A DNA stretch of 64,000 bases from Fratercula arctica (lineage: Eukaryota > Chordata > Aves > Charadriiformes > Alcidae). The notes beneath the pieces are model-generated. The model searched no databases. It was not told the origin of the DNA and saw only the letters and a list, made by a program, of their open reading frames with translations. Made by a program: the position numbers and the translations under genes. The stretch is taken from NCBI GenBank assembly GCA_947846985.1, contig CANTUZ010000014.1, positions 10,957,837 through 11,021,836 of the forward strand, read 5' to 3'. The stretch's first letter is position 1. Each line of letters begins with the position of its first letter. Positions 11,170-35,400 of this stretch are shown here, piece by piece.

Positions 11170-11703
11170 GAGCGGGGAGAGGCGGGTTCGGGGGGGGGGC
11201 GGGGGGTGTCTGAGGGGAAAAGGGGGGTTTTGAGGGGTCCTGGGGGGGCGGGGGCGGGTTTTGGGGCGAGAAGATCGGTTTTGGGGAGGGATCGTGAGGG
11301 GAAAAGGGGGTTTGAGGGCGGTTCTGAGGGGATGACGGGCCGGGCGGGGGGGGGGGGTTATGAGGGGAAAAGGGGCTCGGGGGGAAGGTTTTGGGGGGGG
11401 GGGGGGGGGGGGTTCTGAGGGGGGAAACAGGCTGTGGGGGCTCGTGGGGTGGAGGGGGGGGTTTTGGGTGAAGAAATGGGTTTTAGGGGGGATCTCGGGA
11501 AAAAATGGGGTTCTGCGGGGGGGGGGTCGTGCAGGGAGAACAGGCCTTGGAGGGGCAGGTTTTGGGGTGGGGGGGGGTGAGGGGAGAACAGGCTGTGGGG
11601 GGGGCCCTGAGGGGGGGGGGCACAGGCTTTGGGGTCAGGTTTTGGGGTGAGAGAGGGGGTTTTGGGGGGTTTATGGCGGGGAGAAGAGGCTTTTGCGGGG
11701 TGT

Positions 11704-11734
<31 letters not shown>

Positions 11735-11810
11735 TCACACACCATTTTGGGGGTCCCATGGGGTGGGGACAAACCCTCTAGGGCTGGTGTCTCGTGTCGT
11801 CCCCCCCCCA
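11170..11810 (+). repeat. G-rich degenerate repeat, HAUS4 5' intron
   Basis: Units of GGGGTTTTGAGGGG-AAAAGGGG type cover the intron between the noncoding exon and the first coding exon. A G-run of about 24 lies near 11708-11734. No gene seen. Confidence 0.6.
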
Positions 11811-11826
11811 CTGTAGGGGGGCCGCG

Positions 11827-14800
11827 ATGGACGTGGGGCTGCCGGACCCCCACCTGTCACCAGGTGAGTTGGGGGGGGGGGTGTTAATGAGGGCAGGGGG
11901 GTGTTAATGAAGGTGTTAATGATCCCCCCCCCCCCTCCAGGTGAGGAGCCCCTCGGGGGGGACCCCCCCCTGGAGCTGGAGGCCGCCCCCCCCCCAGCCC
12001 TGCCCCGAGCTGGGGGCGCTGCTGCGGGAGCTGAGCTGCGTCCTGGGGGGCGAGGGGCTGAGCCGGGACCTGGAGAGGGGGCTGCGGCAGGTGGGGGGGG
12101 GACACGGGGACATGGGGGGGACACGGGGACATGGGGGGGACATGGGGACATGGGGGGGGACACGGTGAGGGGGGACGGAGGGAGTTGGGGGGGGGACTTA
12201 GGGGGGCAGGAGGGGACGTGGGGGTGCACGGGGGGCACACGGGGGATGTGGGGATAGGGGGACACTGGGGGGGGGTGGAGGGGGGTTGGGGGGCAGGAGG
12301 GGGGCTTGGGAACGCGGGGGGCACTTGGGGGGCAGGAGAGGACACGGGGGGGCGCTGGGGTGGGGGGACATGGGGGTGATTGGGGGGGGATCTGGGGGGG
12401 GTGGAGGCAGCTTGGGGGGGCACCAGGGGGCTTGGTGGCCAGAGGGGGCTGGGGATTGCCCTGTGTGTGGGGGGGGCCACTGATTGTGGGGGGGGTGTGT
12501 GCAGGCGGAGGCGGAGCTGGCGCAGCAGCGCGGGGCCTGGCTGCGCTGGGAGAGCCTGAGGCGGGGGCTGCAGGAGCTGCTGCGCGACCCCCGGGGCCTG
12601 GAGCCCCCCGTGAGTCCCAGAGACACCCCCCCCCACACACACACCCACCCCCCACATCCCTCCCCTGCCCCACGGCGTGGCTGGGGGGGGGGGGGGGCGG
12701 TGGGCCCCGCAGCAGGTGGGGGTGTCTGACCCCCCCCCCCCCCCCCCTCAAAGGTCATCCAGGCGCTGGAACAAGCCTTGGTCTTGGCCGAGCTGCGCCA
12801 CGGACCCCCCGCCTTCGCCTCGCTGCTGCCCCCCCCAGAGGTGACACCCCCAAACCCCCCCCCACTCCAACAGTGCTCTGTGTCGTCCCCCCCCGCACCC
12901 CCATATGCCCCCCCCCGACACCCTGGATCCCCCCCCAGTACCCCCATATCCCCCCCAGACACTCCCAGACACCCTCAAATCCCCCCCCAGATACCCTGCA
13001 CCCCCCCCGCACCCCCATATCCCCCCCAGACACCCCCAACACCCCCAAATCCCCCCCAGACACCCCCAACACCCCCATATCCCCCCCCAGACACCCCCAA
13101 ATCCCCCCCCAGACACCCTGGAGGCCCCCCAGCACCCCCATATCCCCCCCCAGACACTCCCAGACACCCCCATGTCTCCCCTCCAGAAATCCTGAACCCC
13201 CCCAGACACCCCAGCCCCCCCCCAGCACCCCACAAACCCCCCCAGACACCCTGGACCCCCCCCAGCACCCCCATATCCCCCCCAGACACCCCCATGTCCC
13301 CCCTCCAGAAATCCTGAACCCCCCCCAGACATCCCCAACCCCCCCCAGCACCCCACAAACCCCCCCCAGATACCCCCGACATCCCCCCCAAAACACCCCC
13401 ATATCCCTCTAACCACCCCCCCGACCCCCCCCCCAACCTCCCCCCCAGGACCCGTCCCCGCTGGGTGCCCGGCTGCTGCCGGAGCTGGAGCGTCGCCTGG
13501 CCGAGAAGGTGGAGGAATTGGGCAGTTACCACCGCGGGGGGGCCCCCCCGGACCCCCAGCCCCCCCCCGAGGGGGTGGCCGAGGGGCTGGCGACCGAACG
13601 CCGCCGTTTGGGCCGGGCCCGTGACCGGCAGCGGCACCTGGGCCGGCTGCTGGAGCAGCAGCACTGGGCCTACCAGCAGGTGGGGGGGGGGAATGGGGGC
13701 TGGGGGGGCCTGGAGGGGAATTCGGGGGGGTCAGGGGGGTCAGGGGGGACTTGGAGGTGCAAAGGGGGGATTTAGGGGGCTTGGGGGGGGGGTCTGGAGG
13801 GGGGTTTGGGGGGGATTTGGGAGGGGTGGGGGGGTCTGGAGGGGGTTTTGGGGGTGGAAAGAGGGGATTTGGGGGGGGTAAGGGAATCTGGGGGGATTTG
13901 GGGGGTCTGGAGGGGAATTCAGGGGGGTCGGGGGGGTTCTGGGGGGGGACCCGGGGGTGCAAAGGGGGGGATTTAGGGGGCTTGGGGGGGGTCTGGAGGG
14001 GGGTTTGGGGGGAATTTGGAAGGGGGTGGGGGGGGTCGCCCCTTTGATTTGTGGCGTCTGGAGGGGGGTTTGGGGGTGGAAAGGGGGGATTTGGGGGGGG
14101 TAAGGGAATCTGGGGGGATTTGGGGGGGGCTGGGGGGGGGGATTTGGAGGGGTTGGGGGGGTCTGGAGGGGAGTTTGGGGGTGAAAGGGGGGATTTGGGG
14201 GGGGTAAGGGAATCTGGGGGGATTTGGGAGGGGTGGGGGGGTCTGGAGGGGGGTTTGGGGGTGGAAAGGGGGGATGTTGGGGGGGGGTAAGGGGAATCTG
14301 GGGGGATTTGGGGGGGGTCTGGGGGGGGGGGATTTGGGGTGGCAAAGCGGTGATTTTGGGGGGCCTGGGGGGGTACTCGGGGGGTGCAAAGGGGGGATTT
14401 GGGGGGGGGGGGGTGTAAGGGAATATGGGGATTCCGGGGGGGGGGAAGAGCTTCTGGGGGGTTTGTGGGTGCCGTGGGGCGGGGCCTGACCCCCCCTCCT
14501 CCCCCCCAGGTTCTGGGCCGCTGCGGGGCCCTGCTGGGGCGGCTGCGGGAGCTGGGGCCGGCGCAGGCGGAGCTGGACGAGCGCCGGACGCGGTACCTGG
14601 AGGCCAAGGGGGTGGCCATGCTGCTCAAAGCCTGGTGCGTGGCCGGGGGGGGGAGGCACCTAACGAACCCCTTAATTAACCCCCCCGCGTTCGTTAATCC
14701 CCCGCTTCGTTACCAGCCTGGAGGAGCTGACGGTGCTGCTGGACACTTACCCCCCCGAGACGCTGGAGGCCCATCGGCGCATCAGGTGGGTGTGGCCTCC

Positions 14801-15068
14801 CCAAGCCCCGCCCCCCCCCTCCGGCCCCGCCCCCCCGTTGATGACCTCTCCCCGGGGTGGCAGGGCGGGGCTGGAGGAGGCGTGGCGAGGGGCGGAGCTG
14901 GAGGCGGAGCAAACCCGGGACAGGGCCGGGGCATTCGAAGGGTTGGGCCCGGCTTTCGAAGCTTTGGCCAGCGAATACGGCCACCTGCGGGAGCGGCTGG
15001 GCCACTGCCGCTGGGCCCTGGGCCAGCTGCGCGGGCGGCGCCCCGACGGCGGCGTGACATCACCGTGA
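11827..15068 (+). CDS. HAUS4: HAUS augmin-like complex subunit 4
   Basis: Coding exons: 11827-11863, 11941-12090, 12505-12609, 12754-12840, 13449-13679, 14510-14634, 14717-14785, 14864-15068. The C-terminal half is clearest: LDERRTRYLEAKGVAMLLKA, LEELTVLLDTYPPETLEAHR and EYGHLRERLGHCRWALGQL match vertebrate HAUS4. This is a coiled-coil subunit of augmin, which recruits gamma-tubulin to spindle microtubules. Exon 11941-12090 must be read in two frames. It enters from the ATG as GEEPLGGDPPLELEAAPP, but the family sequence (CPELGALLRELSCVLGGEGL) lies one base over, after a C-run near 11986-11995. Total length (1009) fits one surplus base, giving about 335 aa against 363 in human. The first exon is short and weakly conserved, so the start is moderately sure. 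Confidence 0.88.
12091..12495 (+). repeat. G-rich repeat in HAUS4 intron
   Basis: GGGGGACACGGGGACATGG-type units, then GGGGGCACTTGGGGGGCAGG units, fill the intron. Confidence 0.7.
12841..13440 (+). repeat. C-rich minisatellite of acceptor-like units in HAUS4 intron 4
   Basis: About 600 bases of CCCCCCCAGACACCCCCA-TATCC units. The array consists largely of (C)n-CAG steps, which resemble 3' splice sites, and runs into the true acceptor at 13448. Confidence 0.8.
13680..14500 (+). repeat. G-rich minisatellite in HAUS4 intron 5
   Basis: GGGGGGATTTGGGGGG-TCTGGAGGGGGGTTTGG units recur through the whole intron. It is the opposite base bias to the preceding intron and has strong G-quadruplex potential on the transcribed RNA. 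Confidence 0.8.
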
Positions 15069-15077
15069 CGTCATCGC

Positions 15078-15083
15078 AATAAA
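15078..15083 (+). terminator. HAUS4: HAUS4 poly(A) signal
   Basis: AATAAA begins ten bases after the HAUS4 stop codon, leaving an extremely short 3' UTR. Confidence 0.8.
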
Positions 15084-15359
15084 GGCACTCGGACCCGCCC
15101 CGGCTCCAAATGGTTCTTAAATCCAGGCAAAAGGGGGGGGGGGGGGGGGGGGGGGGCGTGGCCTCGGGAGAGTTGGCCACGCCCCCCTGTGTGATTGGGG
15201 CGTGGTCTCGTGTGGGATGCCCCTCCTTTGGCCACGCCCCTTATTCAAATAGAGGAGGGAGGGGCGGGGCCAATGCCCCCCCCAACCGAGGCCACGCCCC
15301 TTGTCCAATGGAGGTGGGGCCTTGCGGAGGGGCGTGTCGCGCTCGGGGGGAGGGGGCGG

Positions 15360-15785
15360 AGCCAGGGTGATTGACGGGTGGGGCGGTGCCACAATTGGCT
15401 CACAGCACGGCAGGGGTGGGGCGGGCGCCGGCGCGTTGATTGACAGGCGGCGCTGCGCCGCGATTGGCTCACAGCGCGGCAGGGGGGCGGAGCGGAGAAG
15501 GGCGGGCTCCTCCGCGGTGATTGACAGGCGGCGCTGCGCCGCCATTGGCTCCCACCGCGGGGGGGGTGGTGCTTAGGGGGCGCGGGCTCCTCCGCGGTGA
15601 TTGACAGGCGGCGCTGCTCCGCCAATTGGCTCCCAGCGTGGCGGGGGGCGGGGCGAGCGCCGGCGCTCGGTGTGATTGGCGGGGCGGCACACCGCGCCGC
15701 CATTGGCGGAGCCGCGCGGCCGGTGCGCGGCGATTGGCGGAGGGCGGGGAGGAGGTGGGCGGGGCCGGCGGCGCGCGCGGCAGTC
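15360..15785 (+). promoter_or_regulatory. PRMT5: PRMT5 promoter with tandem NF-Y (CCAAT) units
   Basis: A unit of about 80 bp is repeated roughly four times from 15367. Its landmarks are TGATTGACAGGCGGCGCTGC followed by CCATTGGCTC. ATTGG boxes (reversed CCAAT) lie near 15395, 15473, 15544, 15625, 15675, 15702 and 15732. It ends at the PRMT5 start. NF-Y binding is inferred from the motif. Confidence 0.7.
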
Positions 15786-28250
<12,465 letters not shown>

Positions 28251-28291
28251 GGGGAAAAATAACCCCAACAACCCTGAACCGCTCACCTGAC

Positions 28292-28297
28292 AATAAA
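28292..28297 (+). terminator. PRMT5: PRMT5 poly(A) signal
   Basis: AATAAA lies 41 bases after the stop codon. Confidence 0.85.
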
Positions 28298-28599
28298 AAC
28301 CGCCCTCGACTTTACTCTTCATCCATCTTTGAGGGGGGGGGGATCTTCATCCTCGGGGCAGCCGTCATTGCTGGGGGGGGTATCGTGGCAGCCATGTCAG
28401 GCCTCAGGCCGCCCATCTTGGCCCCATCCCCACGGTGACTTTGCCCCTCGTAGCTCGTTTTGTGGGGTTTAAACTGGATATTTTCCTCTTCCCCCAACAC
28501 TTTGGGGCTCCCGGAAGCTGTTTGGGTTATGTTGGAAGCGGGGGTTTGGGTTATGTTGGAAGCATTTCGCCCGCCCCCCGCCAAAAAAACCCGGCCGCC

Positions 28600-29040
28600 A
28601 TCTTAGCGCAGGCTCCGCCAGGCCCGACTAGGCCGCGTTGCCATGGCGACCGCGCAGGGAGTGGGGGGGGGGGGGAGCGGGAAGGGGGTGGGGCCTCCGC
28701 GTCTCCACGGCGACGCCGCAAAGGGACCCCGCCAATCAACAGCGCCGCTCAGCCCCCCCCCCCCTTCCTCAACCAATCCCGCCGCCGCCCGGACGCCCCG
28801 CCTCCTTTCCCCGCCTCCGGCCAATCAGCGCCGCCGCTTTCTCGTTGCCCGGCCCCTCTCTGCTCCCGCAGCCAATGCGGAAGGGCGTGGCGCGGGGGCG
28901 CGCATGCGCGGCGGCAGGGTGGGCGGGGCGTGAGGGGGAAGGAGGGGAAGGGAGGGGGGGAAGGTTCTGGAGGCCGCCGCCATCTTAGCGCCGCGTCCGG
29001 GCCGCCGCCGCCGCCGCCGCCGCCAGCCCAGGGGGGCCCG
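28600..29040 (+). promoter_or_regulatory. RBM23: RBM23 promoter and noncoding exon 1
   Basis: CpG-rich DNA with several CCAAT boxes (CCAATCAACAG, CCAATCCCG, GCCAATCAGCG), a perfect NRF1 site GCGCATGCGC at 28900-28909 and CCGCCATCTTAG (YY1-like) at about 28977. A CCG triplet run lies at about 29001-29024, then a donor GTAAGA at 29041. Exon 1 is noncoding. Confidence 0.65.
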
Positions 29041-29474
29041 GTAAGACCGGGGGAAACGTGGGGGGAAGCACGTCTCGCGCCACGGTGATGGCGTCATCAC
29101 CGGGGAAGAGAAGGAGGAGGGGGAGAACCGGGGGGTGGGGGGGGGGAGCGGCAGCGGCGGCTGAGGGAGCGCGGGGGGGGGGGGGGGGGAAGCGGGGAGT
29201 GCGCATGCGCGGGGCTTGTCGGCGAGGGGGCGGGGCCTGGGGGTGCGGGGGCGGGGCGTTACCCGGGGGGGCGTGGTCTTGTCCCCTCGGGGGGGCGTGT
29301 CTTAAGGGGGAGGGGGCGTGGTTTAGCGCGTCCCTTCCAAGGCTGGGGGGGGGGGGGGGGGCAGCTCGTTTTTGTGGGTGAAGTGGGGGGGGTGCGTGAC
29401 CTCATCGCTGACCTTGTGACGTCATCGGCCTTGCAGGAAGAGCCTGCGAGCGCCCCGGGCGGGGCGGGCCCAAG

Positions 29475-32400
29475 ATGGAGGCGGGGGGCTCCTCCAACCC
29501 GCTGCAGGACCCGGTGAGACGCACGCGTGGGGAGGGAGGGGGGGGGTGGGGGGGGTGTCCGGGCCGCGTTGTCACACGTCTCTCTGTGTGTGTGTGTGTG
29601 TGTGTGTCCCCCCCCTCCATCGTCACCCCGGCCCCGGGGGAGCAGACGGACGCCATGACGTCGGACGACTTCGACATCGTCATCGAGGCCATGCTGGAGG
29701 CGCCCTACAAGAAGGAGGAGGTGGGGGGGGGGGGGGGGGGGGGGGCGTCTAAAGTGGGGGTTTGGGGACATCTGGACGGGGGTTGGGGACATCTAGAGGG
29801 GGGTTGGGGTCATCTAAAGGGGGCTTGGGGATATTTGAAGAGGGTTGGGGACATCTAGAGGGGGGTTGGGGACATCTAGAGGGGGGCTGGGGACATCTGA
29901 AGAGGGTTGGGGACATCTAGAGGGGGGCTGGGGACATCTGAAGAGGGTTGGGGACATCTAGAGGGGGGTTGGGGACATCTAAAGGGGGGTTGGGGTCATC
30001 TAAAGGGGGGTTGGGGACATCTAGAGGGGGGTTGGGGACATCTGAAGAGGGTTGGGGACATCTAGAGGGGGGTTGGGGACATCTAGAGGGGGGTTGGGGT
30101 CATCTAAAGGGGGGTTGAGAACATGTGAGGTGGGTTGGGGACATCTAGAGGGGGGCTGGGGACATTTAGAAGGGGGCTGGGGACATCTGAGGGGGATTGG
30201 AGTCATCTAAAGGGGGGTTGGGGACATCTAGAGGGGGGTTGGGGTCATCTAGAGGGGGGCTGGGGACATTTAGAGGGGGGTTGGGGACATCTAGAGGGGG
30301 GTTGGGGTCATCTAAAGGGGGGTTGGGGACATGTGAGGGGGGGCTGGGGACATCTGAAAGGGGTTTGGGGACATCTGAAGGGGGTTGGGATCACTCAGAG
30401 GAGGTTGGGGTCACCCGAAGGGGTTTTGGGGTGACTTTGGGGGGTGGTTTGGGGACACCTGAAAGGGTTTTGGGCACATCTGAAGCGGGGACGAGGACGT
30501 TGAAAGGGAGTTTGGGGACCCCTGAGGGAGATTTGGGGGCATCTGAAGGGGGTCTGGGGACATCTAAAGGGGCTTTGGGGTCACCTAAAGGGGTTTTGGG
30601 GTCACTTAAAGGGGTTTTGGGTCCCCTAAAGCAGTTTTGGGGTCACCTAAAGGAATTTTGGGGTGACTTAGAGGCATTTGGGGCCCGGCTGAAGGAGCTC
30701 AGATCCATCTAAGGGACCTTTTAGTGCCCAAAAGGGCCGTTCTGGGGGTTTGGGGTCACCCTGGGGAGGGCCTCGGGGGTGGGGGGGGACGACATTGACA
30801 TCCCCCTGGTGAATTTGGGTTATTTTTGGGGGATTTGGGGTCTCTGACACGTGTGTGTGTCCCCCCCCACCCCAGGCGCAGCCCGGCCCCTCCAAGGTGC
30901 AGACGGAGCCCCCTGCGGCGCAGGTGAGGCTGGGGGGGGGCGGTTTTGGGGGGGGGCTGGGGGTGTTTTTGGGGGTTGGGGGTGTTTTTTGGGGGGGTCT
31001 CACGTATTACTGTGTGTCCCCCCTCCCCCGCAGCAGCCGGCGGAGGAGACGAGCAAAGAGGCCAAGAAGGAGAGTGGGAGCAGCAGCGGGAGCAGGTCTG
31101 GGGGGGGGGGACACGGGACACGGAGGGGTTTGGGGGGGCTCGGGTGGGGGGGGGATTTTGGGGGGGGATTTTGGGGGGGGGAGGGTTTTGGGGTGATTAA
31201 AGGGGATTTGAGGGTTTTAGGCGGGGGAAAGCTTTTGGGGGGTGGCGAAGCGAGATACGGAAGGGTCTGGGGGGCGGGGGGGGGGCGGATTTGGGGCGTT
31301 GAGGATTTTTGGGGAGGATTTGAAGGATTTGGGGGGGGGTTAAAGGATTTGGGGGGGTTTGAAGGATTTGAAGGATTTGGGGGGGGTTTAAAGGATTTGG
31401 GGGGGGGGTTGAAGGATTTGGGGGGGTTTGAAGGATTTGGGGGGGGTTAAAGGATTTGGGGGGGTTTAAAAGGTTTGGGGGGGGTTAAAGGATTTGGGGG
31501 GGTTAAAGGATTTGGGGGGTTTAAAGGATTTGGGGGAGTTTGAAGGGTTTTGGGGGGTGAGGAGGGTTTTCAGGGTGGGAGGGGAGTCGGGGGGGGCAGA
31601 TGGGGGGGGGTTCACGCCGCCATCCCCCTGTTACAGCAGCAGGAAGAAAAGGAGCCGGAGCCGGAGCCGGAGCCGTGACCACAGACACAGGTGGGGGGGC
31701 TGCGGGAAGGGATTTTTTGGGGAATTCCGGGACGTTTCGGGATTAATCCCCCCCCACACACACACACCTTTTCTGCGTCCCCGACGCAGCCGGAGCCGGG
31801 ACAGGGACAGGGATCGGCGTCGCCGCAGCCGCAGCCGGGAGCGCCGCAGCCGGCACCGCAGCCGCCAGCCGGGAGCGCCGGAGGAGGGCAAGCCGCTCCC
31901 GCAGCCGGGAACGCCGGCGGGAGGAGAGAGCCCGGTACCATTCCCCCCTCCCTTAAAATCCTCCCAAAATCCTCCTGAATCACCCCAAATTCCTCCCAGG
32001 TCCTCCCAAAGAGCAGCCCCCCCGCACGGTTCCTCTAAAATCCTGCCCCAAAACCCTCCTAAATCCTCTCAGATTTCCCCCAAATCCCCCGAAACGCGCC
32101 GATTCCCCACGCGGTTGTTCTGAAATCTTCCTGAAATCCCCTTAAATCTTCCCAACTTTCCGTCAAGTCCCCCAAAACGTGCGAAATTCCCACCCAATTC
32201 CTGTAAAATCCGACTAAAATACCCTTAAATGCCTACTATCTTCTTCCTAGTCCACCTAAAAAAATGAAATTATCCCCAAATTCCGCTTAAATGCATGCTA
32301 AATCGCACTAAACCACGCCATGTTTTTCCAAGTCCCCATAAAAGGAAAACTTTCTCTCAAAATTCCCTTTAAATCCTTTCCAAATGCCTGTAAATCCCTC

Positions 32401-35400
32401 CCCAAAACACCCCGAATCCCCCCAAAAAGGGCAAAATTCCCACTCAGTTTGTGTAAAGTCCTCCCAAATGCCCCCAAAATCACCCCAAGTTCCCCAAAAC
32501 GTGCAAAATTCCCCCCAAAATTCCTCTTAAATCTCTCCTGTGTCCTTTTAAATCCCCCAGAAGTCTCCAAACCTGCTCCAAAAACAAAAAATATTCACCC
32601 GTTTCTCGCCAAGTCCCCCCAAAACACCCCAAATCTTTCCGAAAAAGCAAAAGTGGTGCCCAAATTCCCCGTAAATCTTTTGTGAGTCCCTCTAAATCCC
32701 CCCAAAATGCCTCAAAATCCTCCTAAAATTCCCGATTCCCTCCCAAATTCTCCAAAATCCCTCCAGAGCTCCCCAAAATGTTCCTAAGTCCCCCCAAAAT
32801 CCTTCTAAATTCCCGAGTCCTTCCCAAAATTGACGTAAATCCACCCAGAGCTGCCCAAAGTGCCCCTAATTCCACTCGAAACGCCCCCAAATCCCCCTGA
32901 AATTCCCGAGTCCCTCACAGATTCTCCCAAATCCCCTCAAAATCACCCAAAGCTCCCCAAAATAACCCAGAAACGCCCCAAAATTCCCAGGTGCTTCCCA
33001 AAATTGACCTAAATCCACCCAAAGCTGCCCAAAATGGTCTTAAATCTCCCCAAAATCCCCCCAAAATTCTCGCGTCCCTACCAAATTTTCTGAAACCCAC
33101 TGAAATCTCCCCAAAATAATCCTGAGGCCCCAAAATTCCCAAGTGCTTCCCAAAATTGACGTAAATCCACCCAAAGCTGCCCAAAATGCCCCTAATTCCA
33201 CTCAAAACGCCCCCGAATCCCCCCGAAATTCCCTGACTCCCTCCCAGATTCTCCCAAATCCCCCAAAACCTCCCCAAATCCCCCCAAATTCCCGAGTCCT
33301 TCCCAAAATTGATGTAAATCCACCCAAAGCTGCCCGAAATGCCCCTAATTCCACTCAAAACGCCCCCGAATCCCCCCGAAATTCCCGACTCCCTCCCAAA
33401 TTCTCCCAAATCACCCCAAAACCTCCCCAAATCCCCCCAAATTCCCGAGTCCTTCCCAAAATTGATGTAAATCCACCCAAAGCTGCCCGAAATGCCCCTA
33501 ATTCCACTCAAAACGCCCCCGAATCCCCCCGAAATTCCCAACTCCCTCCCAGATTCTCCCAAATCCCCCCAAAACCTCCCCAAATCCCCCCAAATTCCCG
33601 AAGTCCTTCCCAAAATTGACGTAAATCCACCCAAAGCTGCCCGAAATGCCCTAATTCCACTCAAACGCCCCCGAATCCCCCTGAAATTCCCAACTCCCTC
33701 CCAGATTCTCCCAAATCCCCCCAAAACCTCCCCAAATCCCCCAAAATTCCCAAGTGCTTCCCAAAATTGACGTAAATCCACCCAAAGCTGCCCGAAATGC
33801 CCCTAATTCCACTCAAAACGCCCCCGAATCCCCCCGAAATTCCCAACTCCCTCCCAGATTCTCCCAAAATCCCCCCAAAACCTCCCCAAATCCCCCAAAT
33901 TCCCGAGTCCTTCCCAAAATTGACGTAAATCCACCCAAAGCTGCCCGAAATGCCCCTAATTCCACTCAAAACGCCCCCCGAATCCCCCCGAAATTCCCGA
34001 CTCCCTCCCAGATTCTCCCAAATCACCCCAAAACCTCCCCAAATCCCCCCAAATTCCCGAAGTCCTTCCCAAAATTGATGTAATCCACCCAAAGCTGCCC
34101 GAAATGCCCCTAATTCCACTCAAAACGCCCCGAATCCCCCCGAAATTCCCAACTCCCTCCCAGATTCTCCCAAATCCCCCCAAAACCTCCCCAAATCCCC
34201 CCAAATTCCCGAGTCCTTCCCAAAATTGACGTAAATCCACCCAAAGCTGCCCGAAATGCCCCTAATTCCACTCAAAACGCCCCCGAATCCCCCTGAAATT
34301 CCCAACTCCCTCCCAGATTCTCCCAAATCCCCCCAAAACCTCCCCAAATCCCCCCAAATTCCCGAGTCCTTCCCAAAATTGACGTAAATCCACCCAAAGC
34401 TGCCCGAAATGCCCCTAATTCCACTCAAAACGCCCCCGAATCCCCCCGAAATTCCCGACTCCCTCCCAGATTCTCCCAAATCCCCCCAAAACCTCCCCAA
34501 ATCCCCCCAAATTCCCGAGTCCTTCCCAAAATTGACGTAAATCCACCCAAAGCTGCCCGAAATGCCCCTAATTCCCCTCGAAACGCCCCCGAAATTCCCG
34601 AGTCCCTCCCAGCTTCTCCCAAATCCCCCCAAATCCCCCCAAAACGCTCTTAAATCCCCCCAAATCCCCCCAAAAACCGTGTCCCCCCCCCCCTTGGTTT
34701 CCCTCCAGGCGCCGCTTCGGCCACAGCAAGAGCCCCCTCTACCGGGAGAAGAGCCCCGTGCGGTGAGTTGGGGACGTCACCAGGGGGGGACCTCAGCGTC
34801 GGTGACCTCATCGGTGACGTCATCGCCGATGTCACACACCCCCCCCCCCCTTCATGGTTGTCCCCAGGGAGCCCCTGGGCAGCCTGAGCCCCGAGGAGCG
34901 GGACGCCCGCACCGTCTTCTGCATGCAGCTGGCCGCCCGCATCCGCCCCCGCGACCTGGAGGACTTCTTCTCCGCCGTGGGCAAGGTGAGGGGCCCGCCG
35001 GCGTCACCTCCCCCCGCCACCTCCTGGGGCCGCCGCCGGCCTCTTCGTGGTGCCACCAGAGGGTTTCGTGGTGGCTCCATGACGTTCGTGGTGCCACCAG
35101 AGGGTTTTACGGTGGTTTCATGACGTTCGTGGTGTCACCAGAGGGTTTTGTGGTGGTTCCGTGAGGTTCGTGGTGCCACCAGAGGGTTTCATGGTGGTTC
35201 CATGACGTTCGTGGTGCCACCAGAGGGTTTCGTGGTGGTTCCATGACGTTCGTGGTGCCACCAGAGGGTTTTGTGGTGGTTCCATGACGTTCGTGGTGCC
35301 ACCAGAGGGTTTTGTGGTGGTTCCATGACGTTCGTGGTGCCACCAGAGGGTTTTGTGGTGGTTCCGTGACGTTCGTGGTGCCACCAGAGGGTTTTACGGT

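Noticed and set aside
12748..14628. A 626-codon minus-strand Pro/Gly-rich frame over HAUS4
   Set aside because: Antisense of C-rich and G-rich intronic repeats and HAUS4 exons; no recognisable domain.
15066..15073. CRE palindrome TGACGTCA at the HAUS4 stop codon
   Set aside because: It overlaps the stop and lies ten bases from the poly(A) signal; more likely coincidence than a promoter element.
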